Shown here piece by piece: positions 40,444 to 49,711 of a stretch of DNA of 64,000 nt; position 1 is the stretch's first letter, and every line of letters starts with the position of its first letter. Where the stretch lies: contig NZ_WITJ01000008.1 in the NCBI RefSeq assembly GCF_009601015.1, positions 62,001-126,000 on the forward strand, in the 5' to 3' direction. Both the position numbers and the translations under genes were made by a program. The notes below the pieces were generated by a model that saw only the letters and a list, made by a program, of their open reading frames with translations, had not been told where the DNA came from and searched no databases. Source of the DNA: Lactococcus hircilactis. Lineage in GTDB: Bacteria; Bacillota; Bacilli; Lactobacillales; Streptococcaceae.

Positions 40444-42273
40444 TTATTTGTTGAGCCGGGCGACCATTTTGTCATATTCTGGCGTTGTAATTAGGCTCTC
40501 CACTGACAAATGTTGTGCGTTAGGAGCTTTAGAACGCGCACTTTCAGTATATTCTGGTGTCGTCACAATCATGATATTTTCATTATTAAATGCGCCAAGA
40601 CCAATACACTCAACTTCAGAAACAGGAATTTTCACATCGTGATTACGGAAAATGGCACGCACTGTTTCAACACCCATCGTAGCAGAACCCATGTGTTCGG
40701 GCTGATGAGCAAAAATGACTTCATCAATTTGATTCAAATCGATTTCAGAATCGATTTTCAACGCTTCTTCTTCAGAAACTGGTTTTACTTCTTGTGTTGA
40801 AGCACCTGTCAATGCTGCAATGACTTGATCATAAACAGGAGAACTCATGAAGTTATCTACTTGATAACGAACAGCATCTGGTGCTTTTTGTTCTGCCCGC
40901 GCAGCCAATTCTTTTTGCGTGACCACAATCGTATCAGCTCCAGCACTCAAATTCGCAATCGCAACATTTGTGACATCTTGAGGTAATCCAGATTTTTTAG
41001 CTTTATTACGTAAGATTGAAGCACCCATCGCAGAAGATCCCATCCCAGCATCACACGCAAAAATGATATGCTTGATTGCTGAAAAATCAGAAGGGCCTTG
41101 TGCAGATGAAACGGTTTGTCCTTTAGAAACTGCTTTGTCAGCAGCCACATCCGCTTGTGCATTTGCAAAAGCAGTATCATCAACTAGAGATTTATCATGA
41201 CGTAAAATAATAGCAGCCACAACAAATGACACGGCAGCAGCAACTGCAACTGCAATCAAAATCTTAACAAAGTTCATGATGCCGCCAGCCTCTGGAGAAG
41301 AACCTTGCGCAAAAATTGCAATAATTGATCCAGGCGCTGCAGGAGCAACCAACCCAGTATTCAAGATATTATTCATGAATGTTCCTGACACACCACCAGC
41401 CATAACAGCAAGGAAAAGTGCAGGTTTCATCATGACATATGGGAAGTAAATTTCGTGAATCCCACCGATAAATTCAATAATAATCGCACCAGGTGCAGTA
41501 GATTTTGCTGACCCTTTACCAAACAACCAAAATGCAAGCAAGATACCAAGACCAGGTCCAGGATTTGCTTCCAAAAGGAAGAGAATCGATTTACCTGCTG
41601 ATTTGGCTTGCTCAAGTCCAAGAGGTGTCAAGATTCCATGATTGATTGCATTATTTAAGAACAAAATTTTTGCAGGTTCAATAAATAAATTTGCCAATGG
41701 AATCAAATGAGCATTAATCAAAACTGAAACACCATCGTGAGCAAGATTTGTAAAAGTATTAACAAATGGTTCTACCACTTTATAAGAAATAACCGCAAGG
41801 AACAACCCAATAAAACCAGCTGAAAAGTTATTCACTAACATTTCAAGTCCTGTTTTGATATGAGGTTGAACCCAGTTATCAAATTTCTTTTGTACCCAAC
41901 CTCCAAGAGGTCCTACAATCATGGCTCCTAAAATCATAGGAATCCCAGGACCTATTTCAGCAGCAACAAAACAACCAAAAGCACCAATCGCACCAACAAC
42001 ACCGCCACGTTGATCACCATAAACATTTTTACCACCCGTATAAGCAATCAGCATCGGAATCATATAGCCGAGCATTGGGCCAATGACGTTTGCAATTTCT
42101 TTAGTGAATCCCACCGAGTGTGGAAAAATAGAAACAATCCAGCCCCCAGGTGTCAAAAATAGGGAAGTAATAAATCCCCAAGCAATTAATGCCGGAATAT
42201 TAGGCATTACCATCATTGATAAGAAAGTACCAAAACGCTGTACTTTCACTTTCAAACTAACTTTTTCAGCCAT
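40444..42273 (-). CDS. mtlA: Mannitol PTS permease EIICB with an extra EIIB-like domain
   Basis: 609-residue membrane permease that imports mannitol as mannitol-1-phosphate. EIIC covers about 1-345 with the motif GGIHEIYFPYVMMKP near 265. EIIB follows at about 400-495 with the phosphorylated Cys in FACDAGMGSSAMGAS. After it a second EIIB-like domain (about 515-609) repeats the same pattern, EVIFAHQPEHMGSATMG, but without the cysteine. B. subtilis MtlA is about 478 residues, so the last 110 are extra. The promoter just upstream has a cre box. It is the first mtl gene. Confidence 0.93.
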   Translation of the reverse strand: MAEKVSLKVKVQRFGTFLSMMVMPNIPALIAWGFITSLFLTPGGWIVSIFPHSVGFTKEIANVIGPMLGYMIPMLIAYTGGKNVYGDQRGGVVGAIGAFGCFVAAEIGPGIPMILGAMIVGPLGGWVQKKFDNWVQPHIKTGLEMLVNNFSAGFIGLFLAVISYKVVEPFVNTFTNLAHDGVSVLINAHLIPLANLFIEPAKILFLNNAINHGILTPLGLEQAKSAGKSILFLLEANPGPGLGILLAFWLFGKGSAKSTAPGAIIIEFIGGIHEIYFPYVMMKPALFLAVMAGGVSGTFMNNILNTGLVAPAAPGSIIAIFAQGSSPEAGGIMNFVKILIAVAVAAAVSFVVAAIILRHDKSLVDDTAFANAQADVAADKAVSKGQTVSSAQGPSDFSAIKHIIFACDAGMGSSAMGASILRNKAKKSGLPQDVTNVAIANLSAGADTIVVTQKELAARAEQKAPDAVRYQVDNFMSSPVYDQVIAALTGASTQEVKPVSEEEALKIDSEIDLNQIDEVIFAHQPEHMGSATMGVETVRAIFRNHDVKIPVSEVECIGLGAFNNENIMIVTTPEYTESARSKAPNAQHLSVESLITTPEYDKMVARLNK

Positions 42274-42311
42274 TTGAATCTCCTTTTTTTATAAATCATT
42301 ACTATAATCCC

Positions 42312-42340
42312 ATTATAAGCGTTTTCATTTAGACTGTAAA
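42312..42340 (-). promoter_or_regulatory. mtlA promoter with cre box
   Basis: Minus strand TTTACA (42335-42340), 17 bp, TATAAT (42312-42317). ATGAAAACGCTTATA (42314-42328) fits the cre consensus except at one position and overlaps spacer and -10, a repressing position for CcpA. Confidence 0.75.
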
Positions 42341-42344
42341 TAAA

Positions 42345-42375
42345 AACCTTGGCACAAAATAGTGTGTCAAAGTTT
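42345..42375 (-). terminator. Terminator of the deacetylase gene, upstream of mtlA
   Basis: Minus strand CTTTGACACA / TTGTGCCAAGG hairpin followed by T5, very similar to the mtlF terminator. Confidence 0.7.
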
Positions 42376-42387
42376 TTTTCTTTCGCT

Positions 42388-43350
42388 TTATTTTGTGTGA
42401 GCCTCATTGTAGCGCGTCGCATCTTCCAAATAAGGGAACAGCGCATCTGGACCTGTCGTACTTGCCATTCGAAAACGTGGAAGTGTCAATAAACCATCCG
42501 ATAACGTCGCCTCTTTTGCAACAGCCCCATTACGTCCTGGATCCAACAATCCATACTTATATCCAAGTGACTTAGCAATATCAAGCGTTGCCGCATTATA
42601 GCCCCCAGCGGGATAGACGATAATGTCTGTCTTTTGATTCAATTGTTGATCCAACTCTTTTTTTGATTGCTCCAATTGCTCTGTTGCTTGTGCTTGATCC
42701 AAAGTTCCCAAATCTAAATGACTCACCGTATGACTTACAAAATCTACCAACCCGCTTGCTTTCATCTCTTTGATTTGATCCCAAGTCAAAATCCCCGACT
42801 GCCCCTTATCGACAAAGCCTGTAATAATTGCACCTGTTGCATGCATGTGATATTTTTTTAATAAAGGAAAAACATCCCGATACAATGTAAGTGAACCATC
42901 ATCAAAAGTCAACCAAACCATTTTACTGCTGGGTTTCGTATGTGTTGTCATGACTTGTACGGCTTGACGCGCTGTAAGCGTTGTATAACCTTGCTTTTGC
43001 AAAAGCGCAAGATCCGCCTCTAATGTTGCATCTGGCATCCAATTGCTCCCACCAGCCAAATCAGCAGCTTGTGAGGAAGCATAGTGAAACATCAAAATCG
43101 GCAATTGATTGTCTGCTGTTGATTGCAACCATTTTGAAGTATCCGATGGAGTCTTGCTTTGTCGAGGTGAGCTTGAACGCGTCAGCTGATGCAGCGTAGA
43201 AGACGGCGTTGACTCCTGCTTATGCTTAGCATTACCTAAAAGCCAATATGCAAAAACACCTGCCACGATCAATAACAAAATAATCAACACAGAGACTACC
43301 ATTTTCCCTCTATGATTGATTTTTTTCTTTCTCCGACTTCTTCTATCCAT
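42388..43350 (-). CDS. Polysaccharide deacetylase, membrane-anchored
   Basis: 320-residue extracytoplasmic enzyme of carbohydrate esterase family 4 (NodB homology). A basic N-terminus (RRSRRKKK) and one hydrophobic helix (about 17-40) anchor it, then a Ser/Thr-rich linker. Catalytic motifs: LTFDDGSLTLYRDV near 150 with the Asp pair, VSHTVSHLDL near 205 with the metal-binding His pair, IVYPAGGYN and LPRFRM later. It removes acetyl groups from peptidoglycan or another wall glycan; substrate not known. The ATG with GGAGAAATTA upstream is the start. Confidence 0.87.
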   Translation of the reverse strand: MDRRSRRKKKINHRGKMVVSVLIILLLIVAGVFAYWLLGNAKHKQESTPSSTLHQLTRSSSPRQSKTPSDTSKWLQSTADNQLPILMFHYASSQAADLAGGSNWMPDATLEADLALLQKQGYTTLTARQAVQVMTTHTKPSSKMVWLTFDDGSLTLYRDVFPLLKKYHMHATGAIITGFVDKGQSGILTWDQIKEMKASGLVDFVSHTVSHLDLGTLDQAQATEQLEQSKKELDQQLNQKTDIIVYPAGGYNAATLDIAKSLGYKYGLLDPGRNGAVAKEATLSDGLLTLPRFRMASTTGPDALFPYLEDATRYNEAHTK

Positions 43351-43404
43351 TAATTTCTCCAATCCCTAATGAGCAGATTATATCATAAGTTTAAAATGAA
43401 ATAA

Positions 43405-43427
43405 AAAAATCAGCCTTAGCTGATTCA
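43405..43427 (-). terminator. Terminator of the tRNA-5S cluster
   Basis: Minus strand AATCAGC / GCTGATT hairpin followed by T7, immediately after tRNA-Asn. Confidence 0.8.
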
Positions 43428-43431
43428 CTTA

Positions 43432-43505
43432 CTGCGGTTGTCAGACTCGAACTGACGACATCATGATTAACAGTCATGCGCTACTACCAACTGAGCTAAA
43501 CCGCA
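43432..43505 (-). tRNA. tRNA-Asn(GTT)
   Basis: 74-nt cloverleaf; loop CTGTTAA gives anticodon GTT; discriminator G73 as expected for Asn. Last gene of the cluster, directly after the 5S gene, the order usual at the end of rRNA operons in this group. Confidence 0.93.
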
Positions 43506-43510
43506 ATCTA

Positions 43511-43627
43511 ACTTGGCAACGATCTTATCTCGCAGAGGGCGACCCTCAACTACTTCCGACCCGATAGGACTTAACTACTGTGTTCGGCATGGGAACAGGT
43601 GTATCTCCTATGGCATAATTACCAAAT
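43511..43627 (-). rRNA. rrf: 5S rRNA
   Basis: About 116 nt. Minus strand contains the 5S core CACCTGTTCCCATGCCGAAC, the stretch GTTAAGTCCTATCGGGTCGG, and paired ends beginning TTTGGTAATTAT and ending ATCGTTGCCAAG. No 16S or 23S gene lies anywhere in the window, and tRNAs stand on both sides, so this is an orphan or relocated 5S copy. It looks intact. Confidence 0.88.
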
Positions 43628-43628
43628 A

Positions 43629-43702
43629 TGGGAAACTCAGGATTCGAACCTGAGACCCCTGCGTTATCAACACAGTGCTCTAACCAACTGAGCTAGTCTC
43701 CC
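43629..43702 (-). tRNA. tRNA-Ile(GAT)
   Basis: 74-nt cloverleaf; loop TTGATAA gives GAT. In many rRNA operons this tRNA sits in the 16S-23S spacer; here it stands beside the 5S gene. Confidence 0.93.
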
Positions 43703-43716
43703 AAATATTTAATTGA

Positions 43717-43787
43717 AGCGGATGACGAGAATCGAACTCGCGTAGCCAGCTTGGAAGGCTGGGGTTCTACCATTAAACTACATCCGC
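43717..43787 (-). tRNA. tRNA-Gly(TCC)
   Basis: 71-nt cloverleaf; loop CTTCCAA gives TCC. Confidence 0.92.
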
Positions 43788-43822
43788 ATTTTTTAAACAA
43801 GATAACAACACTGTGTTATCAA

Positions 43823-43895
43823 TGGCGCGGGACGGAATCGAACCGCCGACACATAGAGCTTCAATCTATTGCTCTACCAACTGAGCTACCGAGCC
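43823..43895 (-). tRNA. tRNA-Phe(GAA)
   Basis: 73-nt cloverleaf; loop TTGAAGC gives GAA. One T-C mismatch at acceptor pair 4-69; I believe the same occurs in streptococcal tRNA-Phe. Confidence 0.92.
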
Positions 43896-43914
43896 AAAAC
43901 AAATTAAATTGTAA

Positions 43915-43988
<74 letters not shown>

Positions 43989-44000
43989 ATAAAATAAAAA

Positions 44001-44090
44001 AGGAGGATGTGGGATTCGAACCCACGCACGGTTTTACCCGCCTGACGGTTTTCAAGACCGTTCCCTTCAGCCGGACTTGGGTAATCCTCC
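44001..44090 (-). tRNA. tRNA-Ser(TGA)
   Basis: 90 nt with the long variable arm of serine tRNAs; loop TTGAAAA gives TGA. Confidence 0.92.
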
Positions 44091-44116
44091 ATGGCTGATA
44101 TAGTTATTTATACCAA

Positions 44117-44188
44117 TAGTCGGTACGGGAATCGAACCCGTGTTACCGCCGTGAAAAGGCGGTGTCTTAACCCCTTGACCAACCGACC
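44117..44188 (-). tRNA. tRNA-Glu(TTC)
   Basis: 72-nt cloverleaf; loop TTTCACG gives TTC. First gene of the cluster. Confidence 0.92.
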
Positions 44189-44223
44189 TCGTTGATCCGT
44201 ACCCCTCAAAACAGTACTTCTCT

Positions 44224-44251
44224 ATTATATACTATTTTGAACATAAGTCAA
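44224..44251 (-). promoter_or_regulatory. Promoter of the tRNA-5S cluster
   Basis: Minus strand TTGACT (44246-44251), 16 bp, TATAAT (44224-44229), about 30 bp before tRNA-Glu. Near-consensus as for stable RNA genes. The whole cluster of seven tRNAs and 5S has this one promoter and one terminator. Confidence 0.75.
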
Positions 44252-44324
44252 GAAAAAACTCCGTTTTTTTCATATTTTTTTTTGGTTCATTCGGATTGAG
44301 CTTTCAACTCCTCTGAAAATAAAG

Positions 44325-44347
44325 AAAAAACAGCTTATTGAGCTGTT
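44325..44347 (-). terminator. Terminator of ftsH
   Basis: Minus strand AACAGCT / AGCTGTT hairpin overlapping the ftsH stop, followed by TTTTC. Confidence 0.65.
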
Positions 44348-46419
44348 TCGTCTTCTTTATTTTCATTCTCATCTTTGGGGTTTTTTTCTTCTGCTGCTTT
44401 AGAATCTGCGTCAAAAATATGAACTTCTAAATCATTAGCATGATTTTTATCTGCAATGATTTCTTCAAAAGATTTTGGTTCTTCTGGCTTTTCAAGTGCT
44501 TCTACCATTTTATTTGGCATCTCGCCTGTTTCAAAGAGCGATTTAATTTGATTAGCATCGAGTGTTTCGTATTTGAGCAACGCTTCTGCGATCGCTTTAT
44601 GTTGTTCACGATGACTTTCAATCGCAACTTTTGCACGATCATAAGCTTCTGATAAGATACTTCGAACCTCATCATCAATCATGACCGCAGTAGCTTCAGA
44701 ATAGGTCTTTGTTTGTCCATAATCACGTCCAATAAAGACTTGATGATCTCCTTCGTAAGAAACCATCCCAAGCTTTTTAGACATCCCATACTCTGTTACC
44801 ATCGAGCGTGCAATATGCGTGGCTTTTTCGATATCATTAGAAGCCCCTGGTGTCGCAACACCAAAGACGATTTCTTCTCCAAGACGTCCACCCATCAGAC
44901 TCGCTAATTGGTCTTTAAGATGGAAATTCGTTGGTTGCATAATTTCTTCATCCGGTAGTGCCAACATATACCCGCCGATACGACCGCGAGGTACAATCGT
45001 CACTTTACGTACCGTTGATCCGTTTTCAAGCACTAAGCCAACAATCGCGTGTCCTGCTTCGTGATAGGCTACAATTGCACGTTCACGAACAGATTGGAGA
45101 CGTTCTTTCTTAGCTGGACCAGCCATCGCACGATCCATTCCTTCATCAATATCTGATGCATCAATCACTTTTTTATCTTGACGCGCTGCAACAAGTGCTG
45201 CTTCATTCAAGACATTTTCCAAATCAGCACCGACATAACCAGGGGTCTGTTGTGCAACAATTTTCAAATCAACATCGGGTGCAAATTTCTTATTCCGAGA
45301 GTGAACTTTAAGCACAGCTTCCCGTCCTTTAACATCCGGTGCACCAACTAAAACTTTACGGTCAAAACGTCCTGGACGAAGTAAAGCAGGGTCCAATACG
45401 TCTGATCGGTTTGTTGCAGCAATGACAATGATAGATTCTCCAGTATCTTGGAAACCATCCATTTCGACCAGCAGCTGATTGAGGGTTTGTTCACGTTCAT
45501 CGTTCCCCCCCCCCATACCAGCGCCACGCTGACGTCCTACAGCATCAATTTCATCGATGAAAATAATCGCTGGTGCTGTTTTTTTGGCACTCTCAAAGAG
45601 GTCACGGACACGTGAGGCACCGACACCGACAAACATTTCTACAAAATCAGAACCTGAAATGCTATAAAATGGCACACCAGCTTCTCCAGCAACCGCTTTT
45701 GCAAGCAACGTTTTACCTGTCCCTGGAGGGCCTTCAAGGAGGACCCCTGCAGGAATACGCGCTCCCAAATCATGATATTTCTTTGGGTTTTTCAAGAAAT
45801 CGACCACTTCGACAAGCTCTTGCTTTTCTTCTTCTGAACCAGCAACGTCAGCAAAACGAACTTTTGTTGTCTTACCGTCTTGTTGTTTCGCACGAGATTT
45901 ACCAAATGACATCGGATTTCCAGCGCCACCACCGCCGCGGTTGCCCATTCCACCCATCATCAGCCAGAAAATTCCGACCATAAGGATAACGGTCAGTAAT
46001 GGTGAAAGCAGTGATAACCAGATTCCACTTGATGATGCTTGAATCACATTTACAGAAACATCATGTGTACTTGAAAGGGTTTGAATATCCTTAACGACAC
46101 TATCTGTCGGAATAATATAAGCTTGGAAATTATTAACTTTTGAGGTTGTTGATCCCAATAACGGGGTACGCGTTTCAACTTCTTTTGCTTCTTTATATTC
46201 TCCTGTTACAGTCAATAAGCTATCAGAAGGTTGCATCGTTACAGATTTGATGTCATTAGCCTTAAGCTTTGTCATCAGCTGTGAATAGCTGATTTTATCA
46301 ACATTGGAATGATTATTGCTAAAGAAATAGTTGATACCGACAACAACAACGATGACTAAGAGCACCCATAAAAAAGTATTTTTGATGAATCCTCCATTTT
46401 TTTGGTTGTTATTATTCAT
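44335..46419 (-). CDS. ftsH: ATP-dependent zinc metalloprotease FtsH
   Basis: 694-residue membrane AAA protease that degrades misfolded membrane and regulatory proteins. Two membrane helices (about 11-30 and 133-152) flank an extracellular domain. AAA motifs: Walker A GPPGTGKT near 230, Walker [12 protein letters not shown] near 285, second region of homology with arginine in [20 protein letters not shown]. The zinc site HEAGH is near 453. The C-terminal tail is acidic. A ten-base C/G run (45505-45514) encodes three Gly codons plus one base near GMGGGNDER. It is divergent in position from nothing but starts 166 bp after hpt. Confidence 0.97.
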   Translation of the reverse strand: MNNNNQKNGGFIKNTFLWVLLVIVVVVGINYFFSNNHSNVDKISYSQLMTKLKANDIKSVTMQPSDSLLTVTGEYKEAKEVETRTPLLGSTTSKVNNFQAYIIPTDSVVKDIQTLSSTHDVSVNVIQASSSGIWLSLLSPLLTVILMVGIFWLMMGGMGNRGGGGAGNPMSFGKSRAKQQDGKTTKVRFADVAGSEEEKQELVEVVDFLKNPKKYHDLGARIPAGVLLEGPPGTGKTLLAKAVAGEAGVPFYSISGSDFVEMFVGVGASRVRDLFESAKKTAPAIIFIDEIDAVGRQRGAGMGGGNDEREQTLNQLLVEMDGFQDTGESIIVIAATNRSDVLDPALLRPGRFDRKVLVGAPDVKGREAVLKVHSRNKKFAPDVDLKIVAQQTPGYVGADLENVLNEAALVAARQDKKVIDASDIDEGMDRAMAGPAKKERLQSVRERAIVAYHEAGHAIVGLVLENGSTVRKVTIVPRGRIGGYMLALPDEEIMQPTNFHLKDQLASLMGGRLGEEIVFGVATPGASNDIEKATHIARSMVTEYGMSKKLGMVSYEGDHQVFIGRDYGQTKTYSEATAVMIDDEVRSILSEAYDRAKVAIESHREQHKAIAEALLKYETLDANQIKSLFETGEMPNKMVEALEKPEEPKSFEEIIADKNHANDLEVHIFDADSKAAEEKNPKDENENKEDETAQ

Positions 46420-46560
46420 ATGTTCCTTATCTTAATTTTATTTAGCACTGTGAATCGTAGTACTATTTTGTATAGTTATATCATAATTCTTAACGAATTT
46501 CTATTAGTAAGTATTGGTCAAACTATTTTTCATACTTTAGTCTGATTTTTGATGAAAAAG

Positions 46561-46588
46561 CTAATTCTGTCAGTACTGACAGAATTAT
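46561..46588 (-). terminator. Palindrome terminator of hpt
   Basis: Exact CTGTCAGTACTGACAG (46567-46582) extended by AATT, overlapping the hpt stop; minus strand ends AGCTTTTT. Confidence 0.7.
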
Positions 46589-47124
46589 TTGCTGTAAACT
46601 TCTTCTTTGAGAACTCCGACATAGGGAAGATTACGATAATTATTGTCATAATCCAAACCAAAGCCAACAACAAATTCATTCGGGATTGTAAATCCAGTCC
46701 ATTGCGCATCAATATCAACAATGCGTCCTTCTGGTTTATCTAAGAGTGTGACAATTTTAACCTTTGCCCCGCGGTGTTCAAGCAGCTCTTTCAAATATTT
46801 CAATGTCCGCCCCGTATCAATAATATCTTCAACAATTAAAATATCTCGTCCACGAATCGCTGTATCTACATCCATGATTAATTTCACTTCGCCAGAAGAT
46901 TTTGTCCCACCGTGATAACTTGATACGGTCATAAAGTCCATCTCCATATGACAATCAATGTGTTTAATCAATTCAGCCATGAATGGGACAGATCCTCTTA
47001 AAATCCCAAGAACCAAAGGATTTTTACCTTCGTATTCTGCCGTTAGTATTTCCCCAAGTTCCGTCGAACGAACGCGAATTTGTTCTTCTGATACCAGCAC
47101 TTTTTCAATATCTTTTTCAAGCAT
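46585..47124 (-). CDS. hpt: Hypoxanthine-guanine phosphoribosyltransferase
   Basis: 179-residue purine salvage enzyme (hypoxanthine or guanine plus PRPP to IMP or GMP). PRPP motif [17 protein letters not shown] near 100, early [15 protein letters not shown] near 40, and [27 protein letters not shown] at the C-terminus. It starts 2 bp after the tilS stop; the tilS-hpt-ftsH order is conserved in low-GC Gram-positives. Confidence 0.96.
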   Translation of the reverse strand: MLEKDIEKVLVSEEQIRVRSTELGEILTAEYEGKNPLVLGILRGSVPFMAELIKHIDCHMEMDFMTVSSYHGGTKSSGEVKLIMDVDTAIRGRDILIVEDIIDTGRTLKYLKELLEHRGAKVKIVTLLDKPEGRIVDIDAQWTGFTIPNEFVVGFGLDYDNNYRNLPYVGVLKEEVYSK

Positions 47125-47126
47125 TT

Positions 47127-48404
47127 TTAATTATCCTCTCCTAGAATGGGCTTAACCCATAATATCCTTTTCATTTTATCATTTTTAGCAACTTTACTCA
47201 AATCAGAACACGCCAAATCGACAATTGCATAAATTTTTTGATCAACCAAAATGAGATAATTATTTCTTTTTTCTAATGGAACATGTTTTTCAATGAAAAA
47301 TTTACGTAACTTTTTATGATTTCCATTAATCAAAATCTCATCATGTGGTAATCTTCTTCTTATTTCTATTGCTCCATTTTGAGGAATAGAAACTTCTAAA
47401 TAGCTCGTATCCTTCGGATCTTCATATAAAATCTCAATTTCTTCTTCCCAGTTATTTGAAGCAAGATGTCCTTTTTTTTCAAGATAAAAATAGTGAGGAT
47501 TTTTTATAAAAAGATAATCTTTATTTAATTCAGCATGATATTGTTGCTCACGTCTCAAAATATGCAATAACTCAGCAACTTTTGCTTTGGTCAGCTGTAA
47601 TTCTGGAAAGCAGGTCAAATATTCTTGCAAAATAAAATACTGTAACCCTTCGGATTGATCCAAAAAAATCGCCAAATCAACTTTTTTAGTGTTGTCAGTA
47701 ATGACGCAAAGGTGTTGAATGCTGTCAGTAATGACAGAAAATGCTAAACGAATTTCGTCCGATAAATCAGCAATTCCAGCTGAAAATTGAGGATTTTCAT
47801 GGCTTAATTCTTCAATGTATTGATTTCGAATTCGATTTCTAAAGTAGTGATTGTCCTGATTTGTACGATCTTCAAAAAAAAGAGGCGCATCAAATTCATT
47901 TTTTGTAAAAGATAGAAGTGGACGAATCAACTCTCCTCCAGCAAAATCACGCTTTTCTTTAATTCCTTGTAAACTTCTCAAGTTTCGTCCCGTGATTTCA
48001 CGCATCAAAACTGTTTCAACCAAATCGCCCTGATGGTGTGCTGTAACTAAGGCGGTATATCCCTCTTCTTTCATGATCTTTTCAAAAAAATGATAACGAA
48101 AATCACGCGCAGTCTTCTCTGTAAACTTCCCTGTAAACCTCCCAACAAAAAAAGGAACATTTTTTTGAACAGCAATGTGATGCAGTGCTTCTTCTTCAGC
48201 ATCCGATTCTTTTCGTACCCCATGATTAATGTGTGCCATCCCAAGTTCTATATGTAATTCTTTTTGAGCATCATATAGCCAATTGAACAGGGTCATTGAG
48301 TCCAATCCACCAGAGATTGCAATTAAAACACGGTGATGCTGATCGAAGTATTTTTTTTCTCTGACAATTTTTAAAAATTTTTTCTGAGCTCGTGATTCTT
48401 TCAT
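47127..48404 (-). CDS. tilS: tRNA(Ile)-lysidine synthetase
   Basis: 425-residue enzyme that makes lysidine in the CAU anticodon of tRNA-Ile, changing it to read AUA. P-loop AISGGLDSM near residue 28, [15 protein letters not shown] near 58, [18 protein letters not shown] near 115, then a TilS C-terminal domain. The start overlaps the stop of the serine hydrolase by 4 bp. Two copies of the asymmetric repeat (47693, 47723) are close together and encode CVITDN and SVITDS. Confidence 0.95.
   Translation of the reverse strand: MKESRAQKKFLKIVREKKYFDQHHRVLIAISGGLDSMTLFNWLYDAQKELHIELGMAHINHGVRKESDAEEEALHHIAVQKNVPFFVGRFTGKFTEKTARDFRYHFFEKIMKEEGYTALVTAHHQGDLVETVLMREITGRNLRSLQGIKEKRDFAGGELIRPLLSFTKNEFDAPLFFEDRTNQDNHYFRNRIRNQYIEELSHENPQFSAGIADLSDEIRLAFSVITDSIQHLCVITDNTKKVDLAIFLDQSEGLQYFILQEYLTCFPELQLTKAKVAELLHILRREQQYHAELNKDYLFIKNPHYFYLEKKGHLASNNWEEEIEILYEDPKDTSYLEVSIPQNGAIEIRRRLPHDEILINGNHKKLRKFFIEKHVPLEKRNNYLILVDQKIYAIVDLACSDLSKVAKNDKMKRILWVKPILGEDN
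47693..47706. repeat. Asymmetric repeat with one mismatch in tilS
   Basis: TGTCAGTAATGACG, read on the coding strand as Val-Ile-Thr-Asp. Confidence 0.65.
47722..47737. repeat. Asymmetric repeat variant in tilS
   Basis: CTGTCAGTAATGACAG, coding-strand Ser-Val-Ile-Thr-Asp-Ser, 16 bp from the other copy. Confidence 0.75.
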
Positions 48405-49711
48405 TTCAACTCCTCGTAAACCTCTTGTGAAATCTGTTGAATTTGTTCATCAGAAGCGCCGTCTGTTTCAACCACTAAAATATAAGGCTGCGCTGTAAAT
48501 ACAATTGCTGCATCGTGATTATCATCGCCAGCATCTCCAATTTTATGCGCCACAGGAATCTGTGCTGGTACTCCTTTTCTGATTTTTACTGAATCAAATG
48601 ACGTATGAAGTAAGGCATCAAAAGATGCGCCTCCCTCATCATAAAGCGCTTCAAGTACACGTCCAACCATTGCTGCGGAAGCCTCTCTTGTCTTTGGATT
48701 CCAAGGTTGACCCGCTATTTTTGAAATCGCGTTTTGATATTCCATACTAAACTGACCTGTTTCATAATAAGAAAGTAAGTTACTCCCTACATTATCTGAT
48801 AACTTTGCCGTCCGATCAATCACATCTTGTAAACTGTAACCCTTGTTGTCAGCAACCTTAGGAAGATCTCCCGTCCCATCTGGATTATAACTTCCATAAA
48901 AACTATTGATTTGAGCAGAGTACACTAGTGAATCTGATAAACTCGCCTCTCCTTCATTTATCCGCTTTTGTGTCCAATACAAAATTGGAAGCTTCGATAA
49001 ACTTGCTGAATACAATGTTTTGTTTTGGTTTACACCGATTGTAAACTTATGCTTAAGTTCTTTCACATAAATCGAATAATTTTTCTGTTGATATTTCTGT
49101 TGGAGTAGCTTTTGAAGTTGAACCATCTTTGGATTTTCAAAACTCGTTTGACTTGCGTCAATCCATCCTTTTTCACCACTTGGTAAAATCACCTCATCAT
49201 AATTTCCAAAATGCGTTTTAGCTTTCTTATCTATTTGGAGTACTTGATTTGCTGAAATGGACGTTAAAACTTCTGGATTAAATGTTGTATATGGACTATA
49301 ATAAACCGAAATTTTTTGTGTGGCATATACGGTTTTTGTTGTTTTTTTGATTCCCCATGCTAGATCAGAAACCACTTGATTTTTTTTAGAAGAAATGTAC
49401 TTTCCATTACTTAATTTAAAAGCATCACCATTGATTTCAACGATAGATAACTTTGTTTTTGAAGCAATCACACCCACTTTTTGAGATAAATTCGAATCAT
49501 TAAAAGTATCAAGTTTAGACCATGCAATTGGTCTTTTGGGAAGACTTGTCCAGTAGGCGTTTCTTGTTTTTACAGGTCTTATTTTCGTAGCATGATGTAC
49601 GTGATTCATTTGATGATTTGATTTAATCACTAACGTAAAAAAGCTTGGGATGATCATCAAAATCATCGCCAAGCCCACACCAAAGTTAAATTTATTGCTC
49701 AGCTTTTGCAT
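48401..49711 (-). CDS. Serine hydrolase, class A beta-lactamase-like
   Basis: 436-residue extracellular protein. Signal anchor at about 12-30, then an SH3-like region (WTSLPKRPIAW ... SGEKGWIDASQTSF) and a beta-lactamase-like domain from about 200: SXXK in LYSASLSKLPILYW near 232, SDN-type motif LSDNVGSN near 310 and KIG in AHKIGDAG near 398. Homologues in lactic acid bacteria lie between the cell division genes and tilS and may act on the wall. Real resistance is not implied. The start overlaps the monooxygenase gene by 20 bp. Confidence 0.85.
   Translation of the reverse strand: MQKLSNKFNFGVGLAMILMIIPSFFTLVIKSNHQMNHVHHATKIRPVKTRNAYWTSLPKRPIAWSKLDTFNDSNLSQKVGVIASKTKLSIVEINGDAFKLSNGKYISSKKNQVVSDLAWGIKKTTKTVYATQKISVYYSPYTTFNPEVLTSISANQVLQIDKKAKTHFGNYDEVILPSGEKGWIDASQTSFENPKMVQLQKLLQQKYQQKNYSIYVKELKHKFTIGVNQNKTLYSASLSKLPILYWTQKRINEGEASLSDSLVYSAQINSFYGSYNPDGTGDLPKVADNKGYSLQDVIDRTAKLSDNVGSNLLSYYETGQFSMEYQNAISKIAGQPWNPKTREASAAMVGRVLEALYDEGGASFDALLHTSFDSVKIRKGVPAQIPVAHKIGDAGDDNHDAAIVFTAQPYILVVETDGASDEQIQQISQEVYEELK

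Noticed and set aside
43432-43627. A full rRNA operon
   Set aside because: No 16S or 23S sequence is found on either side of the 5S gene.
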